A stretch of 64,000 nucleotides of DNA. It comes from Gymnopilus junonius. Its lineage: Eukaryota; Basidiomycota; Agaricomycetes; Agaricales; Galerinaceae. The notes beneath the pieces are model-generated. The model searched no databases, had not been told where the DNA came from, and was given only the letters and a program-made list of their open reading frames with translations. This document shows positions 43,716 through 56,075 of this stretch, one piece after another. The stretch spans positions 152,240 through 216,239 of the forward strand of contig JADNYJ010000059.1 of NCBI GenBank assembly GCA_015501075.1, in the 5' to 3' direction. The position numbers and the translations under genes are program-made. How positions within the stretch are numbered: position 1 is the first letter of the stretch; every line of letters starts with the position of its first letter.

Positions 43716-45170
43716 TCAACGCGTCCTCAAGGCCTTATTCACTCCATCAACAGCAGAACTGGAGATATCCTCAGACGCGACCCAAACATCCCCCCCTTCC
43801 CCAAGATGAGGCACCAATGACTGTACGACGGCTTTGAGCTCGGTGGGGGGGACGGATTTGATCCATGGCATGCCGTCTGGAGGTGTGAACCGGAGGAGGG
43901 CGACGCTGGTTTGCACATTAAGGTTCGAGGTGGAAGACGAAGAGGAAGAAGGAGAGGCAGAGGCGGAGGCGGATGTGGGAGAGTCGGGGGTAAGATGGGC
44001 GAGAGCGTTTGTAAAGGCGTTTTCGGAGGCGAGTGGGATAGGGCGAGGATGTATGTTATTGGGACTGTGGTTGTCAGCGGCGATGAGGTGGAAGATTGAG
44101 ACAAGGAAAGCAGGTGCGTGATGTACGCTCCTAGCGTCTCCGCTGATGCTGGGTTATGTGCGCCGTCGGCTAGTACTACCAGTTTCTTCTGATGCCCATC
44201 TTGTAGAGGGACGGAAAGGGTGTGGAAGGATAATCGGCCTGGCCAGCGTGTAGCAGCGATTCCCTGTGCAATTGAGTCAAGTGAGATGCGCCCTTTGAGG
44301 TTCAAGGCGGTAGCTAGAGGCAGAGAGGAAGAAAGGAGAGAGTCGATGACGCCTAGGGCGGTGCCCAGGTTGTCTAGTTGATGAGCACCGTGTAAAGGCA
44401 AGGAGGCACGCAGAGGAGTATCAGGGAACGACTTGAGAGTAACAACGACAGGCTGAGGGGGAGGTGTCACATCTGCACTGTCAGGATTTAATTCGAGGAT
44501 GGACCAACGAACAGCACCCTCCCCTGGCTTTACCTCCAGCGCAGGAACTAAGGTGCCACCCACACTCTCCACAGCAGCCTTCACCACCTCCTTCACCTCC
44601 GCATGAGATTGCCTTCCCAAAACAAAAGACCGGCCCTTCCTCGCGATCCCCGCTTTCTCCTTAGCTATCAGCCCTACAGTGGCTCCCAAAAACATCTGAT
44701 GGTCCAGATCTACCGCTGTCAAAGCGGATACTAGGACACTCTCATCGGGGATGACATTCGTCGCATCCAATCGGCCACCCATGCCCACTTCCAATACCAC
44801 AATGTCCACTTTCTCATTCTCGAATACCCGAAGAGCAGCCATAGTCAACACCTCGAAATTCGTCAACTTGGTTCCCTGTGCCCGATCCGCATCGAGCACC
44901 TCATTCCTGGCATATCATAAGGGCCTGCGAGACAGGGACATTGGAGAGAGTGATGGAGTCTAATACGGAGAGGAGGTGCGGGGAGTTGAACCGGCCGATA
45001 CGGAGCGGGGCCGGGTGGGATGGGGAGGTGGGGGTGGCGAGGAGGATGGAGGTGAGGAGGGCGGAGACGGAGCCTTTGCCGTTTGTGCCGGCGATGTGGA
45101 GGGTCGGCCGGGTGTACGGGAGGTGGGGTAGGAGTTGGAGCAGGCGGGTGAGGGAGAGGTCGATGGACAT
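43716..45170 (-). CDS. FOL3: Dihydrofolate synthase (Fol3/FolC family), two frame changes
   Basis: Adds glutamate to dihydropteroate using ATP to make dihydrofolate. ATG at 45170. The P-loop HIAGTNGKGSVSALL is at about 45055-45110 and GRFNSPHLLSV follows. The central domain has VVLEVGMGGRLDATN (about 44755-44800), DHQMFLG, TVGLIAKEKAGI and LADGAHNPAS (about 44145-44175). The C-terminal domain has ILALSHSPPKTP and, in another frame, RFTPPDGMPW (about 43860-43890), ending at 43716. The frame changes near 44915 (between VPVSQAL and NEVLDADR) and again in the Ser-rich, C-rich stretch at about 43920-44040. Apart from these the gene is complete and intronless. Such a conserved enzyme is unlikely to be dead, so sequence errors are suspected. 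Confidence 0.9.
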
Positions 45171-47171
45171 GGTGATGGCAGTGGGTAAGTAGAGTCCCAA
45201 GAAATCCTGTAGTCCTGTGGTCGAGACCGCTCTGAGTCTTGGCAATGATATAACTCTCAGGCTGCGATCGTGATGATTACAACAGGGAAGAGAAACGAAA
45301 AAGATGCGCAAGTACGCACGAATGACAATGGGTATGTACCAGTGACTGATAGGCAGCTGAAGCTGGTTGGGGTTCTCTGTAACTCGGAAGTTGTTACTTT
45401 ATCGATGATGGAACGATTGACTGATCGCAGAACTTGATTCTCAAATGTAATTTAGGACCGTGGCGGCGGCGGCGGCGACCGTGAAAGAGAACAGGCGGAT
45501 TCCCTTTTCCTTTTCCCCTTCGGACTAGGAATACCTCAACTTTCGACTTCTTTCTTCTTTTTCTGATGATGGACCTTGAGGACTGCGTGACACTGAAACG
45601 AGCTGGAAAAAAAGAGCTTCCTCCCGATTGCAATTTTGGATTATCAAGGTGCAAGCGTTGATCGAGTTGGAGCCTCAGCTGCAAATTGAAAAGCGGAAGT
45701 TTCGAGGGTCTGTTATGGACGACCTCGTCTGCGATAGTCAATCAGATTTAGAAAAGAGAAAGAGATGCATGACGCCATGTGGAACGGAATTGGAAGGAGC
45801 GGACTCGGCGGAGAGAGAAAATTTGAAATTGTGCTGTATTTTGACGTATATACCAGTAGCCTCGGCCGCCCTTTTCCGACTGGCGGGCTCCAGTCACCGG
45901 TCCCTGTCGGCCCGCACCCTCGGCTAATTCCCCCTGTCAAGCGTCACCCCGAGTCCGCGCGCCCTCCCACCCCTGAACCTAGGGCTTCGCGCAGATCCCG
46001 TTTCCCTGGCTTGCCAAAATGTCAAGGCCATGAGTCCTGATTGTTTTATATATAAGAAGAAAAACCTCACTCAACGTCAATCAACCTGGCATCGAGCATA
46101 CTTTCGTGGGTAGAGAGCTGTAGGATTGAAAGCAGGATACAGGATACTCTGGTCCTGAGTGATCATCAACAGCTGCGTGAGTTTGGGTGGAGTTTTGAAA
46201 TTTTGATCTTTTTGATCTTCCAGTGAAAATGGCTCGAATGGAATTGCAAGTCAATCATGATCAATGTCTATTCCGTGCGGTGAAGGAACTTTTTCTCATT
46301 CGGGAGAGCGTTTTGTTTGGCCCGGCCTGGGTATACTGTACGTGTCTGGTCAATGGGTCATACATTGACAGTTGGACAGGAGGTGCGTGTGCTCGGACAC
46401 AATCATAATCACCTATTTATCTGCTTTTGTCCTTCCTTTCTTACTGCGTTACACGGGTATTGACCCCAGTCCACTAGATCGTCGCCCCCTCATCGCCAGT
46501 GTGCCCAATCGTGAATCACCAATACTATGTATTACCCATCAGCCTGCAGGCGCCGAGCGGGCGGGCGGGGGGGTGCGTACATGTCCACATGCCCACAACA
46601 TATTCGGGTCCCCCCTTCTCCAATGATCAATCTAATTCAGATTCTCAAGCGAAGCCAAAAGAAAATATAAAAATAAATTTTTCTCCCAAGGAACCCCTCG
46701 ATGCACGCACACACGCACTATTGAATCAACTCACTTCTTTTAATTACTTATAGCAACAGTGCGCCGGGGGAAGTGATGTATATGAACTTGGGGTATTAAT
46801 ACTCCTTGCTTCGTTCCCTTCCTTCTTTCCCTCGTCTCAGATTATCCCCTAGGACCACCATCTTACTCTCCCTATCTCAAGTTCCAGCTGAGAGCCGCGG
46901 CATCAAACTTCTCCCAACCGCCGCAGCGCAACCGCGACTCACCACCACCAGGCTCCTCTCCACCTCCATTCCAAGGACTAGTTCTAGTTCTAGGATCAAG
47001 ACCCGGCCTTGTCTTGTATACCCCACAGAACAGGGCGACGAGGACTACTTGAACCCTCCGCTAGCAATTTGTCGATCCCTGCCATCCTGGACCGGCAACT
47101 GAAGACTGAAGACTGAAAGCCGGAGAACCCGAGTACTACAACCTACACACTCATATACTGAGTCCTGAGCG
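45171..47171. other. 2-kb intergenic region, no supported gene
   Basis: Divergent promoters of FOL3 (left) and the 7-TM gene (right) should lie here. A plus-strand ORF at 46229-46408 (MARMELQVNHDQCLFRAVKE start) is followed by intron-like sequence but could not be extended. CGG repeats at 45460-45480 are low-complexity. Confidence 0.4.
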
Positions 47172-49360
47172 ATGGTGAAGGATATCCCCGCTGACGTGGC
47201 GTACATTGGCGGAGTGTGGACGGAGGGCGTGTTATACGGTGAGTAAGAGGCCTTTCCGCTATCGTCGATTTATCGCTATCAGTCTGGCTCCGCTGGCTAG
47301 ACTCCCACCCCGTCTTCCCCGCGCAGCCATGCCTATGACGTTTTTTTGTCGTTGACTGAACAGACGGACTTCAATATCCGTTGTCATGTCCTGCCAATCC
47401 TGCCACGGTGTTAATTGGATTGCTGATGTCGTAATTCCTTGTTCGGGTCGCTTGTGTGCAGGTATCCAGTTGAGTTTCTTCCCGTTATTGCCTCTTCTGT
47501 CCCAGCGAAATGCTCATGCCCACGCTCATGTAAATAGTATCATCGTCTACTTCACGCTATGCTACATCTTCACCTCACGCGCGTACACGCGCGGACGAGA
47601 AACTTCATCTCGGTATGTAGTGCACCGGGCGCATTGGATGGATGCCCTCTCATTCCCTCCTGATGAACTTCTACTAAATTTACTTCCGCTCCTACCTCAT
47701 AGGATCCTTCTGACGTACAGCACCATCATGTTCGCTTTATCCACGACACACGCCGGGCTTGCCGTGCGCGAGCTCATGGATGGATTTGTGTATGCCCTCC
47801 CGAGCACCCCCGGCGGCCCACCGGTGTATTATAGGGAGAATGTGTTTCCGAAGCGCAAGGCGATTTATATTTTCAATGTGAGTTCGCGCGTGTATTGGAT
47901 TTGGACTTGGACTTGGATTTGGGACTTGGAATTTGGGCTCTGGATGGAATGGGACGTGGGCTTGGATCTTTTCAACTTTCACTGTCCCTTTCACCTTTTT
48001 CTTGGCGTCTTGATATGGACAATGCATGCTGACACGTCTTTTGACTTTTTTCTTTTTTTTGGTTGTAGACTTTACTGGGTGACTCACTGCTGGTATGGCG
48101 GGTGTTCGTCATCTATGGACGAAGCTGGGCTATCACCGCTCCATCTGTAAGCGAATCCGGATACTCAAACTTTCCAATGCGACACAACCCTGACAATACA
48201 TCCTTCTTCCCTGCCCCTTCCTTAGATCCTCCTCCTCATCGGAACAACTAGTACGTTTACCTTCCATCACCACCTCTCCCTCCCCTTTCCCCCTCATCCG
48301 CAACCAGACGACCGAGCTAACCCAACATCAATCGCACAGTCACCGGTCTCAAAACGGTCGCAGCCAACGTCATGTCCGAACACTCCTCCGTCTTCGACCC
48401 GTCCATCCTCTCCTGGGTCACTTCCACGTTTGTGCTCACCATCGCCACGCAGCTGCTCGCCACCACCCTCATCGCGTACAGGATCTACGCTGCCTCCCGA
48501 CCTTTCTCCTATATCCCGCCTAGTGACCCTAATGGTGCTGCCAACGCCAACGCCAATGTCAATGGGAATGGAAACGAAAATTCGGACGAGTCAGGGGAAA
48601 ACGGAAGCGGAAGCGGCGGGAGCGGGAGTAAGACGAAGAAAGGGAGCAACAGAGTCGAGATCATGGGCGGCGAAGTGGATAGACAGCAGCGCGCAAAGTA
48701 TTTATCGTTGGTGTGGCTCGTCGTGGAGAGCGGCTCGGTGTACACCGGCGCTGCGCTCGTCCAGCTCATCACGTATCTACTTAATATGAACGCGGGGTGA
48801 TCATGGAGTTCATGTTGGCTCAGCTGAGTGTAAGTCGCCATCCGTTCTTTCTTTCTTTCCTTCTTTTTTTTCTTATTACAATATTTTGTATTGACGCTTA
48901 CTGATTATTGCTATCTCCATAGGCCATCATCCCAATGGTCATCGTCGTTCGTGTAGGTCTCGGCCTAGCATACGACGGCCCATCCGCCTATCGCCCGGGA
49001 TACCAACCCTACACACACCCAGGCCCCGGCGGGCGACACAACTTCAACCCCAACGGCCCAGGAAGAAAGGGCTACCCGACCTCCGACAGCAAAGTATACC
49101 AACTATCCACATTCCAAGCCGCCGAGCGCACGCGCGATTTGGAGAAGACACATGGGGACGGGGATATGGGGGAGGACGGGAGCTTTGGGGTGGATAGCGG
49201 TACGGTGGGTGCGAGCACGGGAAGTCGGACGACGGCGTTTGAGATCAAGTCGGGGGGATTGTTAGTGTTGAGAGGGGTGCGGAGGCTGTTTAGCTTGGGT
49301 GGGACGCACTGGGGAGTATTGAGTGCTGAAGGGCAGATTTGCGTCGGGATTGGATCTTAG
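47172..49360 (+). CDS. 7-TM membrane protein of a mushroom-expanded family
   Basis: Starts at ATG 47172 (MVKDIPADVAYIGG); exon 1 ends 47238 at GTGAGT. The upstream middle part is hard to model. Then come MFALSTTHAGLAVRELMDGF (about 47730-47790), exon 48069-48146 (LLGDSLLVWRVFVIYGRSW), a 25-bp exon 48226-48250, exon 48340-48829 (STFVLTIATQLLATTLIAYR; later VWLVVESGSVYTGAALVQL) and last exon 48923-49360 (IIPMVIVVRVGLGLAY, then a soluble Gly-rich tail). The L-x-D-x-L-x-x-W-R and V-E-S-G-x-x-Y motifs are typical of a 7-TM group abundant in Agaricomycetes, sometimes called GPCR-like. Near 48797 one G seems missing (GCGGGGTG), which shifts NMNAG from VIMEFMLAQL. Confidence 0.75.
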
Positions 49361-50117
49361 TCTTGGATCTAAGTTATGTTTTTTTTCCTGGATGCCCTTG
49401 ATGGGGACTGCATTACACGCTTTTTTTAGGGGGTTTATTCCATGTAGGATAAATAGGTAGTTTTTCTTTTCCTGTTTTTGCATAGTTAGTCAATACTTAG
49501 TTACCCTCGTCTTTTGATACCTTATTACCACTATCATTTTGTTCAAATATTCAACGGAATCAACACCATCCATTGTTTTACTAATGCGATCTGTGCTCAA
49601 GAATATCAGTATTTATTGGGTATTGATTGGGTACACACGGATGCCTCTAGCGCTATAATTACAGCTCTCAATCACGCCGCCGAGTGTCCATAAGCCGATA
49701 ATGTAGTAGGTCGAAGGACTGGATTCTCTCACTACCAGTAGACGGAATAACTACTTAAAGATGGTTTAAGTAGAAGGTTTATCTTATTTGACTTAGGCAA
49801 GATGCGATCATTAGACGCACACGATTTAAGAAATGATGTACAAAAAAGGAAAGGCTCCCTGCACCAATCAGGACAGATGGCTAACGCCTGACACTATGGC
49901 AGGGGGCTTTGACTATAAAACGCGAAAGGGAGGAATTTCAATTGGTCGATAAGTATAGAAAACTGAAGCTGGATATTGTGAGAAGGCGAAAATATATCTA
50001 TATCTCCAAGCAGCACTCAGGGACATCACGGACAAGACTGAGACTCGGAATGAGCTAAAGCCTGCATGAAGCTATGATAGCCGACACCTTAACTAACTAA
50101 ACGTTTGACTAGAGGCC
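49361..50117. other. Intergenic, no gene seen
   Basis: No open frame of note. It borders the left LTR of element 2. The missing 3' part of the NLR-like gene on the other side of the element is not found here. Confidence 0.45.
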
Positions 50118-50755
50118 TAAAATGGATCCGTTTGGTACGGATTGGGAAAGGGGTTTGAGGGGAATCTGAGGTTGTAGAGCTACGAGGACTCCGTCACTCG
50201 TGTTCTAGGAATTTGTTCAAGTAGAACGAAATGGGTTGAGTTATGTAATGATGATAAGATTATCTGTAATAAATTGAGACTGAACGTTTACAGTTTCGAG
50301 TGTGTGAGTGGAAATCAGGGGGTGATATTCACTAGAGAATTTTTCTGGCTACTACATTATTCTTTTTATACTTGTCTAGCTAGAAATATTCTACCGAAAA
50401 TTTTATCTAGTGACGAAAAATTTAACTGCTGAGTAGTTGGTAATTAGCAAATAAACTGAGTGGTGATCAAATAAAGGGGCTGAATATGAGGTTCTCGTCA
50501 TGAAGGGGAGGTAAAGTAAAAGAAAAGGGGCACCATATTTGTACCAATTAGGAAGGATCAGCGGCATTGAGTCATTGCTGATGCCAGCGGATAATTAAAT
50601 CATCGAAAATAGAGTCGGATGTATAGTTCGTATATCTGATGTTGTCCATTTATTGTGCTTGGCGTTGGCGCATGTCTTTTCGGGCAGAACCTGGAACAAC
50701 TGTCGGATCGTGCATATACCGATTTTCCGTGTGTAGTCAGAGCGCATGCTCCACA
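50118..50755 (-). repeat. 3' LTR of element 2
   Basis: 638 bp. On the plus strand it runs from TAAAATGG (TG end changed to TA) to CTCCACA. Paired with 57791-58421. Confidence 0.88.
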
Positions 50756-50767
50756 TCTCCCTGGGAC
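50756..50767 (-). other. Polypurine tract, element 2
   Basis: On the minus strand GTCCCAGGGAGA directly precedes the LTR, as GTCCCAGGGAGG does in element 1. Confidence 0.7.
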
Positions 50768-50828
50768 TTTTAAAACTGACGTCCCCATCAGTGTCCAACC
50801 ATCAAAATTTTCGAACTTCACCATCACC

Positions 50829-51542
50829 ATGCAGGCCATTCAGGATAGCATACTTCCTGATCTTGTGTATCCCACTCCTCCTGACTCTGAAGTGCAACAG
50901 CAGGCAAGCTACATTCTGAGTGACAACAAAACTGATGATGAGGTCATGGAGAATCCTGGATGAGGAGAAGCTGTTCCCATACTGCTCCGCAATCACCGAG
51001 TTTTGGATGACATATGCGAAGCTGTCAGAAGATCTTTTGTTCAGGAGAAGGCCGATGCGAGGAGTATCGCCATTAGGATGGCCTCCCTCAGGACTACCAG
51101 ACAGTGTGTTGATCCACTTTTTCCAGGGCTGCTCGGACCTCTCAAAAGAGCCATCCAAATGAAGGAGGCAATGCTTGATCTCGGAGGCAACATCGTCACT
51201 GACGTGTCTTTTGTCAACATTCTGAAAGAGGCCTTCATCATCCATGCATTCCAGAAATCTGACATTGATATCAACGAGGCGGAACCATACCTCCATTATC
51301 TTCAGACTCTCTGTTCGGGCATAACTGAGATCAAGGATATTGGAACTGAATTTTCGGATCGGTTGATGGGTATAGTTGAGCAGATGGTGGTATCAGCCAG
51401 GGGAGAGCTGGATGAACTTTTTGTGAGGGCTCTTCACATTCTGGAGTTGGCTGAGGAGGTTCTCCATGAGGATGGTAGGGCGAGTAGAGTGGCAACTGGT
51501 TTGGAGCTGAGCCATCTTGGTGGAGAGGTGGGGCACCTCTGA
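50829..51542 (+). CDS. Antisense ORF inside Gypsy element 2 (one TGA)
   Basis: An unrecognised protein of about 237 codons opposite to gag-pol, between integrase and the 3' LTR. ATG 50829 lies 74 nt from the LTR edge; the antisense ORF of element 1 lies 64 nt from its LTR. The frame is open except for a TGA at 50961-50963 in the context GGA TGA GGA, which would be Arg as CGA. It runs to 51542. It looks helical with heptad-like leucines (for example VRALHILELAEEVLHEDG) and has PLFPGLLGPLKRAIQMKEAM. I see no similarity to the antisense protein of element 1. No domain recognised. Confidence 0.65.
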
Positions 51543-51732
51543 AATCATATTGAGGGACTGGAGCAGCAGTTCAAATATCGCTTGCATGGGAGGCAGTAGA
51601 GGACAATGGTGGAGAGAAAGAGAAATGGTTTTAAAATAAATTTGGAAGGAAAGTAAAGTGTTGAATTGAAAGGCGAGATGAATGTAATAAAAAATACTGG
51701 TACTTTTAAAATTTCTCTGCAACGTTGCGGAT

Positions 51733-53019
51733 TTAGTTGGTTTCATAAGCATCATCATCGTTCTCCTCCATATTCTTGAGTTCTTCTTCTGATAGTTTGA
51801 CAATGCATGTAATGGGGACAGAGTGCATGAACCATGGAAAATAGGGGAAAAGTTGAAAGGCAGCATAGCATAGCTTGGACAGGGAGCCATCTAGATTGGC
51901 AAGCACAAAGGAACCGCCCTTGGTTTTACATACAACAACCATAGGACCAAAGTAGCACGGCTTAGTCTTGCTTCCTAAATCCTTGTCAACCATGGAATTT
52001 CGAACAAGGACTAATGCTCCAGGTTTAAAGTTGATAACTTCCTTTTGCACAATGTGATTCTTTTCTTTTGCTTTGACTGCTGCCCATCATGCTGAGATAA
52101 CTTTTCTTTTTACAAGTTCAAGCTCTTGAGGTCATTTTTGGAGCATGATGGCATGTTGGGCTATTAGGTCTTCAGTTGAAAGAATGTCATTTGGTGGAGG
52201 AGTGAGGTAAGTAGCTTCCATGAGATCAAACAGCAAGAGAGGTTCAATTCCGTGTGCTAAATAGAAAGGTGAATATCCAGTTCCTTTGTGAATGGTTACC
52301 CGTTCCACCCAGAATACTGATGGAGCAACATCAGGCCATTGGGATTCATCTCCCTCGGCAGCTTTTATGATGGACTCCCAGACATCAAAGTGACAGCATT
52401 CAATAGGTCCTTGGGCCTTCGAGTTGTAGGGCGAAATGCGAATATAATGAATGTGATATTTTTTGACCAGAAATTTGACTGCTTGAATGTATTGAGGGGC
52501 GTTATCCATGACAATTTCTTCAACTGCTCCCCAATGGCATAGGATCTCATTAAAAATAAATTTACCAATTGTGATAGCATTTTCCTTGTGGAGCATAGAC
52601 CACTCCGGGTATGCTGTAAGAGAGCAGTGCGCATGCACAATATATCAGTAGCCTTTTGCTTTTGGCATCAGCATCGTGTCAATATATGCTTTTCGGAATA
52701 GACCCTGTGGTGTAGGAATGGTTGGCGGAATCTGAAGCTTTTGAAGTTGGCAAGTTTGACATTCATGGCAGGTTTTAACAAACCATTTTACATCCTGTTC
52801 CAGAAATGGCCACCAGAAATGTTCAAGAAGGCTGAATCAGATGGAAAAAACACCTTTATGTCTGAGCTTATCATGCACTTGGACAATTAAAGCCAGATGC
52901 TTCTCAGGTGGGACGTAAATTTGGTGATGGCCATTTTGATCCTTCTTCCAAAGCCGACCGTTTGCCACAAAAAAATCTGAAGCTTGGTGAACAAAATGTG
53001 AGAAGGACAATTCATTCAT
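51733..53019 (-). pseudogene. Integrase of element 2 (stops, otherwise intact)
   Basis: Zinc domain HDKLRHKGVF...CHECQTC (about 52870-52745), then the DDE core: YIDTMLMPKAKGY (first Asp, about 52690), VMDNAPQY (second Asp, about 52505), GPIECCHFD (Glu, about 52405). The tail KPCYFGPMVVV is at about 51940-51965. TGA stops near 52132, 52652, 52832 and 53026 all read as CGA (Arg) when one C replaces T. This copy guided the reading of element 1. Confidence 0.85.
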
Positions 53020-53028
53020 TTCCAGGGG

Positions 53029-55347
53029 TCATACTGGATCTCCAAGAAATAATTTGATTTGACTTATGAGTAGGTCATGAGCCACTGCCTTTTCATGGTG
53101 AGGAATCTCAGAAGAATTGCTTGAAGTCATCAGGACAGTGAAAAGTGATGTAACAGTATATTCTGCCCTATTTTCAGGCTGCATCAAAATGGGCAGGACC
53201 CAATTTAAAAGTTGGATAGCAAAGCAATTAGCTTTGTCAATCCACAAGTCGATATCTTCTTATTTGGTGAGTCCTTTTCTGAAGCAGGTCATTGAGAAAG
53301 CCCATCCGCAGCAGCATGATCCTTTCCTGGTACATGCCAAAGTGTAAAATTGAAAAGCAGGATTCCAGCAAGCCCAGCGATTGGCAGCTGCATTTGGGAC
53401 CACATCCGGATTATTGATCATTCCTTTAATATATTTCGCATCGACTTTGACCACCAGATTTTTGACGCCAATGATATAGAGCTGTATATCCTTTAAAGCT
53501 TGAAATAGACCATACAGCTCAATTTTAGCCTGAGAGTACTGCTGTTCACACTTGTTCCACATAATAGACCCAAAACGCGAAGGGTATCGCTTGTTATCCA
53601 GTCCGAGCTGAGAGAGAATATATCCGACTGCCATCCACGATGAGTCAACTGCTAGAATAACTTCGCTTTCAGAGTCATAGTCAATAGCCTTGATTGCCAG
53701 GCATGATGCCACAAGAACCTTGAGTTTTTCCATAGCCATTAGTTGTCATTCCTCAAACTTGAAAGGCACATCTTTCTGTGTCAGATCCACTAATGGTTTC
53801 GCATGCTTTGCATAGTCTTTTATGAATATGCAAATAGTTCCCAGTGTCCCGAGAAAACCTCGGACCTCCATGAGAGATCCACAGACTGGCCAGTCGAGAA
53901 TTTTCTGTACTCGAGATTCAAGTGGGACTTGACCATCATAGGTGCAGTGGTTCCCGATGATAATTGCTGATTCCGTGCAAAGGCTTGATTTGGGGCCAGA
54001 GAAAGTTCTGCCAGTGTGCTTGATACATTGAATAATCCAGTTTACATTGTTGAGGTGTTCCCACATGAAGCGGCATATTCCTGAGTTTCTGGGAATAGTC
54101 TCGTATGTCCCATCAGGAAGCTCATACTGTGAGATAGGCCCATTCACAGGCACATTGTCGATGAAAGGAATTGTTATGTGAGGGATTTTGTCTTGCAAAA
54201 GAAAGGTTGTATCTCTGTGTTGAATTTGCATTGAATTGGTGTAGCCCATTGGAATTGAGGTAAGTCGAAACGTTCCGAGGGGTGTCTGAAAAGTGGTCAG
54301 GTCCCAAGATTTGACAGCCAGCGCCCATTGATCGAATCCCACAAATAGATCGAACATCCCATGACAGGCTCAACCACCAAAAGACTCGGCATAGGGTTCG
54401 ACATGAGGTGGCATTCCGCTGTCCCTGATGGATATCTGATTTAGGGGTTGCAGATCATGGACTAGATGGATAGATTTTCCATCTTTCTTGGTTACAGCAA
54501 ACCAATGCGAACGGTAGGACGAGTTGGATGGCTCATAGATGCCCAATGCTATTTTTGCTTTGATGACATTGACAACTTGGTCAAACATTCCATGTGGGAT
54601 CAGAATATTCCATAGTACCCACGGTATGTGCTCAATAGTGGGAATTACCACTGGCTTGAAATAGTCAGATGAAAACTTTCCTTTCTCTGTCTCATCCCAT
54701 GCAAACCCTTGTTCTTGCACTCTGAGGATGTAGTGGACGAGTTTTTCTTCTTCCGGCCAGAGGAATCCATCCTCATTGACTTTCATGCTTTGTTTTCGAT
54801 CTTCTGTGTACCGTTTCCCAGGCTCAAATTTCGGCGGGCACTCCGGCAACTCTGGCAACTCGGCTAGCGGATCCGAAGGAACTTTGCATACTATTCTGAA
54901 GTCTTCGGGAAGTGTAGTGGCCACTGGCTTCACTCGATTTTCGACCTTCTTGTATGCTAGTACATCCCATGTCTTGTCTCGAAGGTATATTTCATACCCA
55001 GTTCCATCTGGTTTGTCCACGATGTCGATGTCAAGTACCTGTTGCATGTTCTCTATAGAACCAAACAGGTACTGAGCAAGTTTGGGATGGATATCCCCTT
55101 GACACTCCTCTTCCTCGGTGTCTCGAGGTACGTATTCATCATTTCCTTCATCATCAAAAATGTTCTGATAGTCGTCCTCATTGTCTGAGACACTTTCTAA
55201 CCCTGGCAGGTCATCCTCGGCCATCACGCAATTTATTTGCAGTTTGTACATTTTGTCTTCATCATTGGATACATCCCACAATTCTGGTAAGTCTTTGACT
55301 TCATTTTCATCACTGCTGTCCATGTTTTTGACAGGTGCCACATCCAC
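53029..55347 (-). pseudogene. Reverse transcriptase and RNase H of element 2 (stops)
   Basis: One frame with stops. Acidic linker (55347-54980), then RT: LVHDLQPLN (about 54455), GMFDLFVGFDQW (about 54345), TPLGTFRLTSIPMGY (about 54235-54280). The catalytic box reads FIDN (about 54155), where YxDD/FVDD is expected, so the second Asp is lost. RNase H has ILAVDSSWMAVGYILSQLG (about 53600-53660). TGA stops at about 54369 and 53745 fit CGA; a TAA at about 53259 does not. Inactive. Confidence 0.87.
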
Positions 55348-55514
55348 ATATCTGACTCAAACAGTGGTTGACTGTTTTTCTCTAGTGACTGCTTTCTTTC
55401 CTTGGTAGGAACCAATATGACAGTGCCCATATTAGGGTCTTCAAGCATCAGGTGGATCGATCCATCTGAGGAGACCTTGAGGGATCCTTCGGTTAAGGTT
55501 GAAAAACGGCAATC

Positions 55515-55921
55515 CTAAGAGCAGTTCATATGGTGCATCATCAACCACCTGTACTTGTACATAAAACCAGTAACCTCCAATGTTATTGGTAGGTTATGGA
55601 GAAGACCCATTGTGTCATTGGTCGACAGGTTGGCCGTCTGCATCTGCATGAGGTGGTCAGCTCGTACTGGTATGCCAAGTTGTTCCCATTTATCCCTTCG
55701 TAAAATTAATATCATTGATCCAGTGTCAACGAGTGCTTGACTATAAGTCCACCATCGAGTTCAACATCGATTGTGCGCAGCTCCACTGAATGCTTAGCCA
55801 CGACGAGGTTAGAGTCTGTTTCAGGCAAGGTACACCCATCTCTGTGGAGTTTGTTTTCTTGCTGACAATTTTGCCGATTTCCATTAGAAATTAGGTTGAT
55901 GTCTATCAGACTGCTTTCCAT
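55515..55921 (-). pseudogene. Protease of element 2 (frameshifted)
   Basis: The active-site loop LVDTGSMI (about 55715-55735) is split over two frames: VELDGGLI in one, DTGS onward in the other. KWEQLGIPVRADH follows, as in element 1 (KWMELGLPLRSDH). Confidence 0.75.
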
Positions 55922-56075
55922 GGTGATACTCGCTTGGTTGAAATTAGTTCCTTCAATTGCTTGCAGACGTCAGGAGAAATAGCAAGCAATTCCTTTGGTA
56001 AGAGTCACTGTGCTTTCCAGGCTTCTCTGGACTACAGCGCTGATAACCTTTGGGTCTTCTATAGGTGTAACGTAT

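Noticed and set aside
45460..45480. CGG repeat as a regulatory element
   Set aside because: Short low-complexity run without symmetry or neighbours that would support a function.
49500..50117. Continuation of the ankyrin gene left of element 2
   Set aside because: No ankyrin-like frame found on the minus strand.
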